The notes under the pieces: generated by a model
Databases searched by the model: none
What the model was told of the DNA's origin: nothing
Seen by the model: only the letters and a program-made list of their open reading frames with translations
Part shown: in pieces, positions 1 through 7,466 of the stretch
Position numbering within the stretch: the first letter of the stretch is position 1
How the letters are laid out: each line of letters opens with the position of its first letter
Assembly: GCA_020723365.1 (NCBI GenBank)
Contig: DYJB01000058.1
Coordinates: 3,419-14,771 of the forward strand
Source of the DNA: Candidatus Aquidulcis sp.
GTDB lineage: Bacteria > Chloroflexota > Anaerolineae > Anaerolineales > E44-bin32
DNA: 11,353 nucleotides
Direction of reading: 5' to 3'
Translations under genes and position numbers: made by a program

Positions 1-1
1 G

Positions 2-91
2 GTGCGGTGGTTCCACAAAGACCGTTGGATCGCCCATCCTGTCGCTGACGTCGTGGCTCTCGAGGATCTCCATGGATTTCCTGATCGCTGA
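2..91 (+). CDS. Possible 3' end of an upstream gene (very tentative)
   Basis: One frame stays open from the left edge to a TGA at 89-91 and would encode about 29 residues ending in EDLHGFPDR. The mix of charged, aromatic and hydrophobic residues looks protein-like, but the piece is too short to recognise. The frame that continues into the alanine dehydrogenase is also open to the left edge, so an open frame alone does not decide which is coding. If real, this gene ends 49 nt before the preferred dehydrogenase start at 141 and would be the preceding gene on the same strand. No function is assigned. Confidence 0.25.
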   Translation: MRWFHKDRWIAHPVADVVALEDLHGFPDR

Positions 92-122
92 GGCGAGGGA
101 GTTCGCTACCCGCCCGCAGCCG

Positions 123-131
123 AAAGGGGGG
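123..131 (+). promoter_or_regulatory. Ribosome binding site for the alanine dehydrogenase (start at 141)
   Basis: AAAGGGGGG lies 9 nt before the ATG at 141 and can pair in part with the anti-Shine-Dalgarno sequence. A competing GAGGA at 62-66 lies 5 nt before an in-frame ATG at 72. The family N-terminus (M-x-x-G-V-P-K-E) begins at 141, which is why that start is preferred. Confidence 0.5.
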
Positions 132-140
132 CTGCCAACC

Positions 141-1238
141 ATGAATGTTGGAGTGCCCAAGGAACGCCGTCCGTTCGAGTACCGGGTCGGGCTGCCGCCG
201 GCGGGTGCCGCCCTCTTCACGAAGTTCGGGCACACGCTGTACGTCGAGCGCGGTGCCGGCGAGGGGGCCGGGTTCAGCGACGACGACTACGTGCGCGAAG
301 GCGCCAAGATCGTCTACAGCAAGGACGAGGCCTATGGCCGCGCCGACCTGCTGCTCAAGTTCGCCCGCCCGCTCAAGGACGAATTGGATCTGATGCGGCC
401 GGGGCTGACGCTGGCCGGGTTCCTCCATCTGGCGGCTGCTCGCCAGGACAAGATCTGGATGATGCTCGAGAAGAGCCTCACCGTCCTGGCCTACGAGCAG
501 ATCGAGCTGGATGGCGGCTACCGCCCGGTGCATGCGCCGCTGAGCCAGATCGGCGGATTGATGGTCCCGCAGATTGCCTCGCGCCTGCTGCAGACGGACC
601 AGGGCGGGCGAGGCATCCTGCTGGGCCGGGCCGTGGGCGTTCCACCCGCCGAGGTGGTCATCGTGGGTGCGGGCGTCGTGGGGACCACGGCGGCAGCGGC
701 CTTTTCGGCCACCGGCGCGCACGTGACCGTGCTCGACGTCGACCTGCGGCGCCTGCAGCAGCTGCAGGCCAACACCGGCGTTCAGGTGGCGACGATGCTC
801 TCGACGCCGTACAACCTGGCAAGGGTGAGCGCATCCGCCGACGTCGTCGTCGGCGCCGTGCTGGTGCCCGGCGAGCGGTCCCCGATCATCCTGACCCGCG
901 ACATGGTGGCCAAGATGCGCCCCCGCTCGGTCATCATCGACATGTCGATCGACGAGGGCGGCTGCGTCGAGACCTCCCGCCCGACGACGTACGCCAGCCC
1001 GACCTACACCGAGGAGGGCGTGATTCACTTCTGCGTGCCCAACATGAGCGGCGTGCTCGGCCGCACGGGCACGACGGCGCTGTACAACGGCGCCTATCCC
1101 TACCTGGAAGCCATCGCCCGTATGGGCGTCGAACCTGCCATCGCATCGATCCCGGCCCTGCATCGCGGTGTGAATGCGCTCCACGGCCAGGTGGTGAACT
1201 TGAAGCGGTTGGGTGGACTTGGAGGAGTCAAGGAATGA
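141..1238 (+). CDS. ald: Alanine dehydrogenase family (AlaDH/PNT) oxidoreductase
   Basis: Members of this family deaminate L-alanine to pyruvate and ammonia with NAD+, or run the reverse, in the cytoplasm. From the ATG at 141 the product is 365 residues, the usual length. It opens MNVGVPKE with Arg15, followed by a GAGEGAGFSDDDY segment, Lys73 in LLLKF and His96 in FLHLA. The Rossmann motif GAGVVG is at 176-181, with Asp199 placed to favour NAD over NADP. Asp271 in SIDEGGCVET matches the catalytic aspartate. The following loop reads NMSGVLGRTGTTAL rather than the common NMPGAVPRTST, so substrate choice is less certain. An in-frame ATG at 72 would add 23 residues that the family lacks. The stop overlaps the next gene as ATGA, which suggests translational coupling. 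The alternative is another AlaDH/PNT-fold amino-acid dehydrogenase. Confidence 0.83.
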   Translation: MNVGVPKERRPFEYRVGLPPAGAALFTKFGHTLYVERGAGEGAGFSDDDYVREGAKIVYSKDEAYGRADLLLKFARPLKDELDLMRPGLTLAGFLHLAAARQDKIWMMLEKSLTVLAYEQIELDGGYRPVHAPLSQIGGLMVPQIASRLLQTDQGGRGILLGRAVGVPPAEVVIVGAGVVGTTAAAAFSATGAHVTVLDVDLRRLQQLQANTGVQVATMLSTPYNLARVSASADVVVGAVLVPGERSPIILTRDMVAKMRPRSVIIDMSIDEGGCVETSRPTTYASPTYTEEGVIHFCVPNMSGVLGRTGTTALYNGAYPYLEAIARMGVEPAIASIPALHRGVNALHGQVVNLKRLGGLGGVKE

Positions 1239-2539
1239 ACTGGTTGACGCAGTACCAGCCGAGGGTCACCACGGCCGAGGAAGCGGTCAAGATCATCGGA
1301 TCCGGCCGACGGGTGTTCCTCACCGGCAACTGCTCGGTGCCGCAGAAAGTGCTGGCCGCCCTGGTGGCGCGCGCTCCCGAGCTGACGGACGTTGAAATCA
1401 CCCAGGTGCTGACCATCGGCGAGGCGCCGCACGCCGCCCCCGGCCTGGAGAAGCACCTGCGCATCAACACCCTCTTCATCAGCGACAACGTCCGGGCGGC
1501 GGTCAACGAGGGCCGCGCCGACTTCACGCCGTGCTTCCTCTCGGAAGTGCCGCTGCTCATCCGCAACGGCCACCTTCCGATCGACGTCGCCCTGATCCAC
1601 GTCAGCCCGCCCGACGAGCACGGCTTCTGCAGCCTGGGCATCGAGGCCGGGCTGGTGAAGACGCCGGCCCAGATGGCGCGGGCCGTCATTGCCGAAGTCA
1701 ACGAGCAGATGCCGCGCACGCTGGGCGACTCCTTCATCCACATCTCCAAGATCAACTACGCCATTCCGGTCAACTACCCGCTGGCCGAGCTGCACATGAC
1801 CGACACGAACGAGACGGCCGCCCAGATCGGGCGCCATGTGGCCGACCTGATCGAGGACGGCTCGACGCTCCAGCTGGGCATCGGCACCATCCCCAACTCC
1901 GTGCTCGGCCTGCTGAACGACCGCCGCGACCTGGGCATCCACACCGAGCTGTTCTCCGACGGGGTCATGGAGCTCGTGCAGCGCGGCGTGATCACCAATG
2001 AGAAGAAGACCCTGCACCAGGGCAAGATCGTGGCCGGCTTCATCATCGGCTCGCACACGCTGTATGCCTGGGTGGACGACAATCCGATCGTCGAGCTGCA
2101 TCCCACCGAATACGTCAACGACCCGTTTGTGATCGCCCAGAACGAGAAGATGGTCTCGATCAACTCGGCCATCGAGGTCGATCTGACCGGGCAGGTGTGC
2201 TCCGACAGCATCGGCCCGCGCCTGTATTCGGGCGTCGGCGGCCAGGTGGACTTCATCTACGGCGCCTCGCGCAGCAAGGGCGGCAAGCCGATCATCGCAC
2301 TGCCTTCGGTGGCGGTGCTGAAGGACGGCAGCAAGGTTTCCAAGATCGTGGCCATGCTCAAGCCCGGCGCCGGCGTGGTGACGACGCGCAATCATGTCCA
2401 CTATGTCGTCACCGAGTACGGCGTTGCCCGGCTGTACGGCCGGACGATCCGCCAGCGGGCCCAGGCGCTGATCGATATCGCCCATCCGGCCTTCCGCGAG
2501 GAGCTGGAGCGCAAGGCCGTCGAGCTGAAGTACCTGTAG
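1235..2539 (+). CDS. Acetyl-CoA hydrolase / 4-hydroxybutyrate-type CoA-transferase (Ach1/Cat2/AbfT family)
   Basis: The 434-residue product has the length and layout of family I CoA-transferases with fused alpha and beta halves, which move CoA between an acyl-CoA and a free carboxylate in the cytoplasm. The N-terminal half contains SPPDEHGFCSLGIE (about 124-137). The second half carries LGIGTIPN (214-221), and Glu238 in GIHTELFSDG is the expected nucleophile that forms the glutamyl-CoA thioester. The CoA-binding motif SGVGGQVDF spans 332-340. The sequence alone does not separate acetate, succinate, propionate, butyrate or 4-hydroxybutyrate as partners. The start is set by GGAGGA at 1221-1226, 8 nt upstream, and it overlaps the dehydrogenase stop by 4 nt. 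Pyruvate kinase begins 13 nt after the stop, so the three genes are probably cotranscribed. A link to pyruvate/acetyl-CoA overflow is inferred from that context. Confidence 0.92.
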   Translation: MNWLTQYQPRVTTAEEAVKIIGSGRRVFLTGNCSVPQKVLAALVARAPELTDVEITQVLTIGEAPHAAPGLEKHLRINTLFISDNVRAAVNEGRADFTPCFLSEVPLLIRNGHLPIDVALIHVSPPDEHGFCSLGIEAGLVKTPAQMARAVIAEVNEQMPRTLGDSFIHISKINYAIPVNYPLAELHMTDTNETAAQIGRHVADLIEDGSTLQLGIGTIPNSVLGLLNDRRDLGIHTELFSDGVMELVQRGVITNEKKTLHQGKIVAGFIIGSHTLYAWVDDNPIVELHPTEYVNDPFVIAQNEKMVSINSAIEVDLTGQVCSDSIGPRLYSGVGGQVDFIYGASRSKGGKPIIALPSVAVLKDGSKVSKIVAMLKPGAGVVTTRNHVHYVVTEYGVARLYGRTIRQRAQALIDIAHPAFREELERKAVELKYL

Positions 2540-2552
2540 GGCAGCGCCGGGG

Positions 2553-3974
2553 ATGAAGCGCCGCGCCAAGATCATCGCCACGCTCGGCCCGGCCTCCGGC
2601 AGCCCGGCGCGCCTGGCGGCGCTGATCGAGGCGGGCGTCGACTGCTTCCGCCTCAACTTCTCGCATGGGACGCGGCCCGAGCACGCCGAACACATCGACG
2701 CCGTTCGCCGGGCAGCCGACGCTGCCGGCCGCCCGGTCGCCATCCTGCAGGACCTGCAGGGGGCCAAGCTGCGCACCGGTCCGACACCGGGCGCCGCCCC
2801 GGTGCGCCTCGAGCCCGGCAGCCTCGTCCGGCTGAGCGCCGGCAGCGGCGCCACCACCCCGACGTCGATCGAGCTCACCTACCCTCCGCTGGCGCGTGCC
2901 CTGACGCCCGGCGCGCGCGTCGTGCTGCGCGACGGCGAGATTCAGCTCACGGTCGAACGGATCGACGGCGAAGCGGTCATGGCGCGCGTCACCGCCGGCG
3001 GCGATCTCGGCCCGCGCGCCGGGGTGCACTTCCCCGGGCTGCGCCTGGCGACGGAGACGCTGACCGACAAGGACCGGCAGGATCTCTCCTTCGGGCTCCA
3101 GCGCGGCGTGGACGCCGTGGCGCTCTCGTTCGTGCGCCAGGCCGCGGACGTGCGCGCCCTGCGAGCGGCGATGGGCGAGCGGGCGTCGGGCGAAATCCGC
3201 CCCTGGATCGTTGCCAAGATCGAGCACGCCGAGGCGCTCGACAACCTGGGCGAAATCCTGCAGGAGGCCGACGGCGTGCTGGTGGCCCGCGGCGACCTGG
3301 ATCTGGAGGTGACGGCCGAACGGGTGCCGTCGATTCAGAAGCGCATCATTCGCGAAGCGAACGCTGCCGGGCGCATCGTGATCACCGCCACGCAGATGTT
3401 GGAGTCGATGATCCGCAGCCCGCGCCCCACTCGGGCCGAGGTCTCGGATGTCGCCAACGCCGTCTTCGACGGGTCGGATGCGCTCATGCTTTCAGGCGAG
3501 ACGGCCGTCGGAGACTACCCGGTCGAGGCGGTGCGGATGATGGACCGCATCATCCGGGATGCCGAGTGCCATGCCGTGCTCGAGCATCAGGACGAGGCGG
3601 CGTTGGACGATGATGCCGAGGCGACGGCCCGGGCGGCCCGGTCGCTGGCCTCCGATCGCAATGTGGCCGCCGTGGCCGTCTTTACCCGCAGCGGGCGGAC
3701 GGCACAGTTGATGGCCAAGGTGCGCCCGCCCGTACCCATCCTGGCCTTCACGCCGGAGCCATCGACGTTGAACCGGCTCAACCTGTGCTGGGGCGTGGAA
3801 CCTCACCTGGTCCCGCTGGTCGGCTCGGTCGAGGGGATGATCGAAGAAGTCGAGCAGGCGATCCGCGCTCGCGGCCGGGGCGAGCCCGGCCAGCAGATCA
3901 TCATCGTCGCCAGCCTGCCGGTTGGCGCCAGTGGCCCCACCAACTTCACACATCTCTACACGCTGCGGGCTTAG
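2553..3974 (+). CDS. pyk: Pyruvate kinase
   Basis: This glycolytic enzyme transfers phosphate from phosphoenolpyruvate to ADP, giving pyruvate and ATP. The 473-residue product has the normal length without an extra C-terminal domain. Visible motifs are RLNFSHG (33-39, phosphate-binding Arg33 with Asn35, Ser37 and His38), DLQGAKLRTG (67-76, usually DLQGPKIRTG), the B-domain near 85-165, and KIE (Lys222 and metal ligand Glu224). They are followed by ARGDL (metal ligand Asp248) and TATQMLESM, then SDVANAVFDGSDALMLSGET and the C-terminal regulatory domain. After ARGDL the sequence reads DLEVTAERVP instead of the usual GVEI, a small variation near the active site. The ATG at 2553 follows a weak GCCGGGG ribosome site and lies 13 nt after the CoA-transferase stop. 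Its product pyruvate is also the expected product of the upstream dehydrogenase. Confidence 0.96.
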   Translation: MKRRAKIIATLGPASGSPARLAALIEAGVDCFRLNFSHGTRPEHAEHIDAVRRAADAAGRPVAILQDLQGAKLRTGPTPGAAPVRLEPGSLVRLSAGSGATTPTSIELTYPPLARALTPGARVVLRDGEIQLTVERIDGEAVMARVTAGGDLGPRAGVHFPGLRLATETLTDKDRQDLSFGLQRGVDAVALSFVRQAADVRALRAAMGERASGEIRPWIVAKIEHAEALDNLGEILQEADGVLVARGDLDLEVTAERVPSIQKRIIREANAAGRIVITATQMLESMIRSPRPTRAEVSDVANAVFDGSDALMLSGETAVGDYPVEAVRMMDRIIRDAECHAVLEHQDEAALDDDAEATARAARSLASDRNVAAVAVFTRSGRTAQLMAKVRPPVPILAFTPEPSTLNRLNLCWGVEPHLVPLVGSVEGMIEEVEQAIRARGRGEPGQQIIIVASLPVGASGPTNFTHLYTLRA

Positions 3975-4017
3975 CCCGCGCCTCTCCGACCCGGCCGTTC
4001 CATGCGAGCGGCACATC

Positions 4018-4023
4018 CGGGAG
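4018..4023 (+). promoter_or_regulatory. Ribosome binding site fixing the glycosyltransferase start at 4033
   Basis: GGGAGG lies 9 nt before the ATG at 4033. The alternative in-frame ATG at 3922 lies inside pyruvate kinase and would add 37 residues with no membrane character, so 4033 is preferred. Confidence 0.6.
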
Positions 4024-4032
4024 GTCCGCACG

Positions 4033-5556
4033 ATGCAGCCCACCCGCACCTGGCGCAGCCTCGTCTTCAGCGACCTGGGCGTTCTGCTCCTGCTCGCCCT
4101 GGTGCGCCTCGCCCTGCTCTTCCTCACCCACCCCGCATACGGCTGGCATCGGGATGAGCTCGATATGCTGGAGAGTGCCCAGGCGCTCGCCTGGGGGTAT
4201 GTCGCCTACCCTCCCCTCACGGCCTTCGTCGCCCGCCTCGGACTGGAGCTTTTCGGACCCTCGGTGCTCGGCGTGCGCCTCTTCGCCGCCGCGTCGATGG
4301 GAGCCATCGTCGTGCTGAGCGGCTTGATGGCGCGCGACCTGGGAGGCAAGCGGTATGCCCAGGTGCTGGCAGCCGTGGCCGCCGGGATATCGCCGGTGCA
4401 GTTGCTGGGCGGCTCACCGCTTTCCTACTCATCCCTCGATGCGCTGTGGTGGGTGCTGGCGGCCTTCTTCGTCGTGCGGCTTCTGAAATCCGGCGAGGCG
4501 CGCTGGTGGCTGGCCATCGGAGCCGTGCTCGGGCTGGGCCTGATGACCAAATACCTCTTCGCCGTCGAGATCGTCGGCCTGGTCGTCGGCATCCTGGCCA
4601 CGCCGGCTCGCCGCTTCCTGCGCAGCCCATGGCTGTGGGCGGGCGCGGCCCTGGCCGTCCTGATCTTCCTCCCCAACCTGATCTGGCAGGCACAACACGG
4701 ATTCATCTCGCTCGAGTTCATGCGCTCCATTCACGAGCGGGATATCCGCATCGGCCGCACCGAGTCCTTCCTGCCCGAGCAGCTCTACTTCTCCGCCAAC
4801 CTGGTCACCATCCCGCTCTGGATCGCCGGGCTGGTCTCGCTGCTGGTCGGCAAGACCCACAGGGCCTTCCGCCCCCTGGCGTGGATGTATCTCGTGCCGC
4901 TGATCCTGTTCATCATGCTTCAGGGTCGTTCCTACTACCTGGCGGCAGCCTACCCGCCCTTGATGGCGGCGGGAGCGGTGCTCGCCGAAGCCTGGGTGCA
5001 CGGCATGAGGCCGGCGGCAGCAAGGCGGATGCGCGGCTCCACCTGGTCGGCGCTTGCCATCGGTGGGCTGGCATTCGCCGCCATCGCCTTGCCCCTGGCG
5101 CCACCGGGATCCGGCTGGTTCGAGACCGCCTGGGGACTGAACAATGAGCTGGGTGAGATGCTTGGCTGGCCGGAACTGGCGCAAACGACCGCTGACGTCT
5201 ACCGCGCGCTTCCGCCTTCCGAGCGCGCCGCCACAGCCATCGTCACGAACAACTACGGCGAGGCCGGCGCGCTCAAACTGTTCGGCCCGGCTCTCGGGCT
5301 GCCGACGGCCCTGAGCGGCATGAACGGCTACTGGCATCGCGGGCCAGGGGAGCTTCAGCCGGCGCTCGTGATCGCCCTGGGATACGACCTGCACGGCACC
5401 GCCGCCCACTTCGGCGCTTGCGAGACCGCAGCCCAGGTGAAGAATGCGTACGGGGTCTTGAATGAGGAGGCCGGCGAGCACCCCTGGATCTATCTGTGCC
5501 GCCGGCTGCCCCGCCCCTGGCCGGAGATCTGGGAACGGCTCAAGGTCTACGGGTAG
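4033..5556 (+). CDS. Family 39 (PMT/ArnT-like) membrane glycosyltransferase
   Basis: This is a polytopic membrane enzyme that is expected to move a sugar from a polyprenyl-phosphate donor to a lipid, protein or cell-wall acceptor on the outer face of the membrane. From 4033 the product is 507 residues. A first membrane segment (about 14-32) is followed by GWHRDELDMLE, where the acidic pair Asp41-Glu42 marks the first external loop of GT39 enzymes, and then by LAWGYVAYPPLTAFVARL, a signature of this subgroup. Roughly ten or more further hydrophobic segments run to about residue 365. The last 130 residues form a soluble domain with NNYGEAGALKLFGP. Donor and acceptor cannot be read from the sequence. 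The gene starts 58 nt after pyruvate kinase on the same strand, with no evident promoter or terminator between. A functional link to the metabolic genes upstream is not obvious. Confidence 0.87.
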   Translation: MQPTRTWRSLVFSDLGVLLLLALVRLALLFLTHPAYGWHRDELDMLESAQALAWGYVAYPPLTAFVARLGLELFGPSVLGVRLFAAASMGAIVVLSGLMARDLGGKRYAQVLAAVAAGISPVQLLGGSPLSYSSLDALWWVLAAFFVVRLLKSGEARWWLAIGAVLGLGLMTKYLFAVEIVGLVVGILATPARRFLRSPWLWAGAALAVLIFLPNLIWQAQHGFISLEFMRSIHERDIRIGRTESFLPEQLYFSANLVTIPLWIAGLVSLLVGKTHRAFRPLAWMYLVPLILFIMLQGRSYYLAAAYPPLMAAGAVLAEAWVHGMRPAAARRMRGSTWSALAIGGLAFAAIALPLAPPGSGWFETAWGLNNELGEMLGWPELAQTTADVYRALPPSERAATAIVTNNYGEAGALKLFGPALGLPTALSGMNGYWHRGPGELQPALVIALGYDLHGTAAHFGACETAAQVKNAYGVLNEEAGEHPWIYLCRRLPRPWPEIWERLKVYG

Positions 5557-5578
5557 CCTCGGGGCGCGCACACCCACA

Positions 5579-5585
5579 GCGGAGG
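5579..5585 (+). promoter_or_regulatory. Ribosome binding site for the M1 aminopeptidase
   Basis: GCGGAGG ends 4 nt before the ATG at 5590. It supports that start and lies in the 33-nt gap after the glycosyltransferase stop. Confidence 0.55.
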
Positions 5586-5589
5586 CCGC

Positions 5590-7377
5590 ATGCCAAGCCA
5601 CGACCCTCACTCGCACGCCGACTTGACCCAGGGGCGCATTCGCCACCTGGACCTGCAGATCGAAGTCGACTTCGCCGCCCATCGCCTACGAACTGTCGCC
5701 GAGTACCAGCTCGACCGGCCGGCGACCGGCCCGCTCGACCTCGATGCTCGAGACCTGGACATCGCTTCCATCGAGGCCGGCGGACGGCGCATCGAGTTCG
5801 AGGTGGGCGAGCCCGATGCTGTGAAGGGCCAGCGCGTGAGGCTGCTCGATCTGGGCGGAGCCGACCGCTTCACGCTCTCGGTCACGACGAGGCCGCACGC
5901 CTCGGCGTTGCAGTGGCTCGAGGCGCACCATACGGCCTCCGGCCGGCACCCCTTCGTCTACAGCCAGTGTCAGCCGCTGCATGCCCGCAGCCTCTTCCCC
6001 TGCCAGGACACGCCTTCCGTGCGCTTCACCTATGCGGCGCGCCTGAGCGTCGCAAAGGGTCTCACCGCTGTGATGGCAGCGGCTTGCACGGGGCGCGAGG
6101 CCCATCGTGACAGAGAGGTCTTCCGCTTCGAGATGCCGCAGGCGATCCCGTCCTACTTGTTCGCGCTGGCGGTGGGCGACCTGGCCTTCCGCCAACTCGG
6201 GCCGCGCACCGGTGTGTATGCCGAGCCGCCGCTGCTCGAGGCCGCCGCCTGGGAGTTCGCCGAGAACGAGTCACGCCTGGCGGCCGCCGAGACTCTGTTT
6301 GGGCCGTACGTCTGGGATCGTTACGACCTGCTGGTCATGCCCCCGTCCTTCCCCAGCAACGGCATGGAGAATCCGCGCCTGACCTTCGTTACGCCTCTGG
6401 CGATCCTGGGGGACCGCAGCCGCATGGCGCTCATCGCCCACGAGCTGGCGCATGCCTGGACCGGCAACCTGGTCACGAATGCCACCTGGGACGACTTCTG
6501 GCTCAACGAGGGCTGGACAACGTACGCCGATCACCGCATCACGGAGGCGCTGGAAGGACCGGAGGTCGCCGGGCTGCTGCAAGCCGTGCTGCTGGACGCG
6601 CTGCGCGAAGACATCCGCACCTTCGGCCCTGACTCGCCCTTCACCTGCCTGAAGACCTCGCTGGCCGGGATCGATCCGGATGCGGTCTTCTCGCGCGTTC
6701 CCTACATGAAGGGGCAGCTGTTCTTGTTGAGCCTTGAGCAGGCGGTAGGCCGGCCGCGCTTCGACGCTTTCCTGCGGGACTACATCCGGCGCTTCCAGTT
6801 CCAGTCGCTCACAACCGATGACTTTCTCGCCTTCCTGGGGCAGGAGCTGCCAGAGGCGGCCGAGGCCGTCAACGTGCAGGCGTGGGTCTACCGGGCGGGG
6901 CTGCCGGAGAGTCTGCCGGCGATGCGCTCGGCCCTCTACGACGAGGTAGTGCGCCGGAGACGGGAGTTCGAAGCGGGCGCATTCCCCTCCGCGGTCGAAG
7001 CCGCGACCTGGCACCCGTACCAGCGCATTCTATTCCTGCGGCTGCTGCCGCCAGCGATCTCGATCGACGACTGCGCCAGGGTCGAGGCGTCCCTCGGGCT
7101 TCGGACGACCAAGCGCACGCTGGAGCTGTACGAGTTCCTCCGCCTCGCCACCCGAAGTGGCTATGCGCAAGCGTGGCCGATGATCGAGGCCTTCGCCGAG
7201 CGTGTCGGCAACGAGTATCAGCTCAAACGGCTCTTCCGTTCCCTGGCCGAGGCAGAGTGGTCTCGCCCGCTCACCCGGCCGCTCTTCGAGCGCGTGCGGC
7301 ACCGACATCACCCCATCACGGAAGGCCTGGTCGACCAACTGCTGCGCGAGTTGGGCGTGCAGAACAGAACGACCTGA
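5590..7377 (+). CDS. M1 family zinc aminopeptidase, leukotriene-A4-hydrolase-like
   Basis: The product is a metallopeptidase that removes N-terminal amino acids from peptides. It has 595 residues, close to the roughly 610 of leukotriene A4 hydrolase, and no signal peptide, so it is probably cytoplasmic. In order it shows the N-terminal beta domain with QCQPLHARSLFPCQDTPS, the substrate-binding GMEN motif (258-261), and the zinc site HELAH (His284, catalytic Glu285, His288) with WLNEGW, where Glu307 is the third ligand 19 residues on, as in the family. Tyr372 in VPYMKG is the likely transition-state tyrosine. The helical C-terminal domain ends with SRPLTRPLFERV. By eye, the Arg/Lys pair that binds the peptide carboxylate just before TRPLF in the human enzyme is not kept in the same spacing. 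Epoxide hydrolase activity should not be assumed; peptide turnover is the reasonable role. The stop codon lies within the 7369-7404 hairpin. Confidence 0.94.
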   Translation: MPSHDPHSHADLTQGRIRHLDLQIEVDFAAHRLRTVAEYQLDRPATGPLDLDARDLDIASIEAGGRRIEFEVGEPDAVKGQRVRLLDLGGADRFTLSVTTRPHASALQWLEAHHTASGRHPFVYSQCQPLHARSLFPCQDTPSVRFTYAARLSVAKGLTAVMAAACTGREAHRDREVFRFEMPQAIPSYLFALAVGDLAFRQLGPRTGVYAEPPLLEAAAWEFAENESRLAAAETLFGPYVWDRYDLLVMPPSFPSNGMENPRLTFVTPLAILGDRSRMALIAHELAHAWTGNLVTNATWDDFWLNEGWTTYADHRITEALEGPEVAGLLQAVLLDALREDIRTFGPDSPFTCLKTSLAGIDPDAVFSRVPYMKGQLFLLSLEQAVGRPRFDAFLRDYIRRFQFQSLTTDDFLAFLGQELPEAAEAVNVQAWVYRAGLPESLPAMRSALYDEVVRRRREFEAGAFPSAVEAATWHPYQRILFLRLLPPAISIDDCARVEASLGLRTTKRTLELYEFLRLATRSGYAQAWPMIEAFAERVGNEYQLKRLFRSLAEAEWSRPLTRPLFERVRHRHHPITEGLVDQLLRELGVQNRTT

Positions 7378-7404
7378 CAGGTGCCCTGCAACCTGTCAGG
7401 TCGT
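7369..7404. terminator. Perfect 14-bp inverted repeat between convergent genes, possible bidirectional terminator
   Basis: ACGACCTGACAGGT (7369-7382) is followed by an 8-nt loop and its exact reverse complement at 7391-7404. The left arm contains the aminopeptidase TGA stop at 7375-7377. The hairpin lies just where the + and - strand genes converge, which suits a shared terminator. No T-run follows on either strand, so it is not a classical intrinsic terminator. It could instead be a dispersed REP-like repeat or an mRNA 3'-end stabiliser. Confidence 0.6.
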
Positions 7405-7466
7405 GTCGGATGAAGTTGGGGTGCGCCTCGTCGGTGCCGCCGGGCACGCGCGGCATCGTCAGCTTG

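Noticed and set aside
1100..2878. 592-codon open frame on the - strand opposite the CoA-transferase and pyruvate kinase
   Set aside because: It lies antisense to two clearly recognised genes, its translation is rich in Arg, Ala, Asp and His with no recognisable motif, and long shadow frames are expected in GC-rich DNA.
3922..4032. N-terminal extension of the glycosyltransferase from the ATG at 3922
   Set aside because: It would lie largely within the pyruvate kinase gene, has no ribosome site I can see, and adds polar residues before an ordinary first membrane segment. The ATG at 4033 has GGGAGG upstream.
4429..5682. 417-codon open frame on the - strand opposite the glycosyltransferase
   Set aside because: The + strand carries a convincing GT39 protein with conserved acidic pair and membrane segments. 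The antisense frame has no motif and spans two genes.
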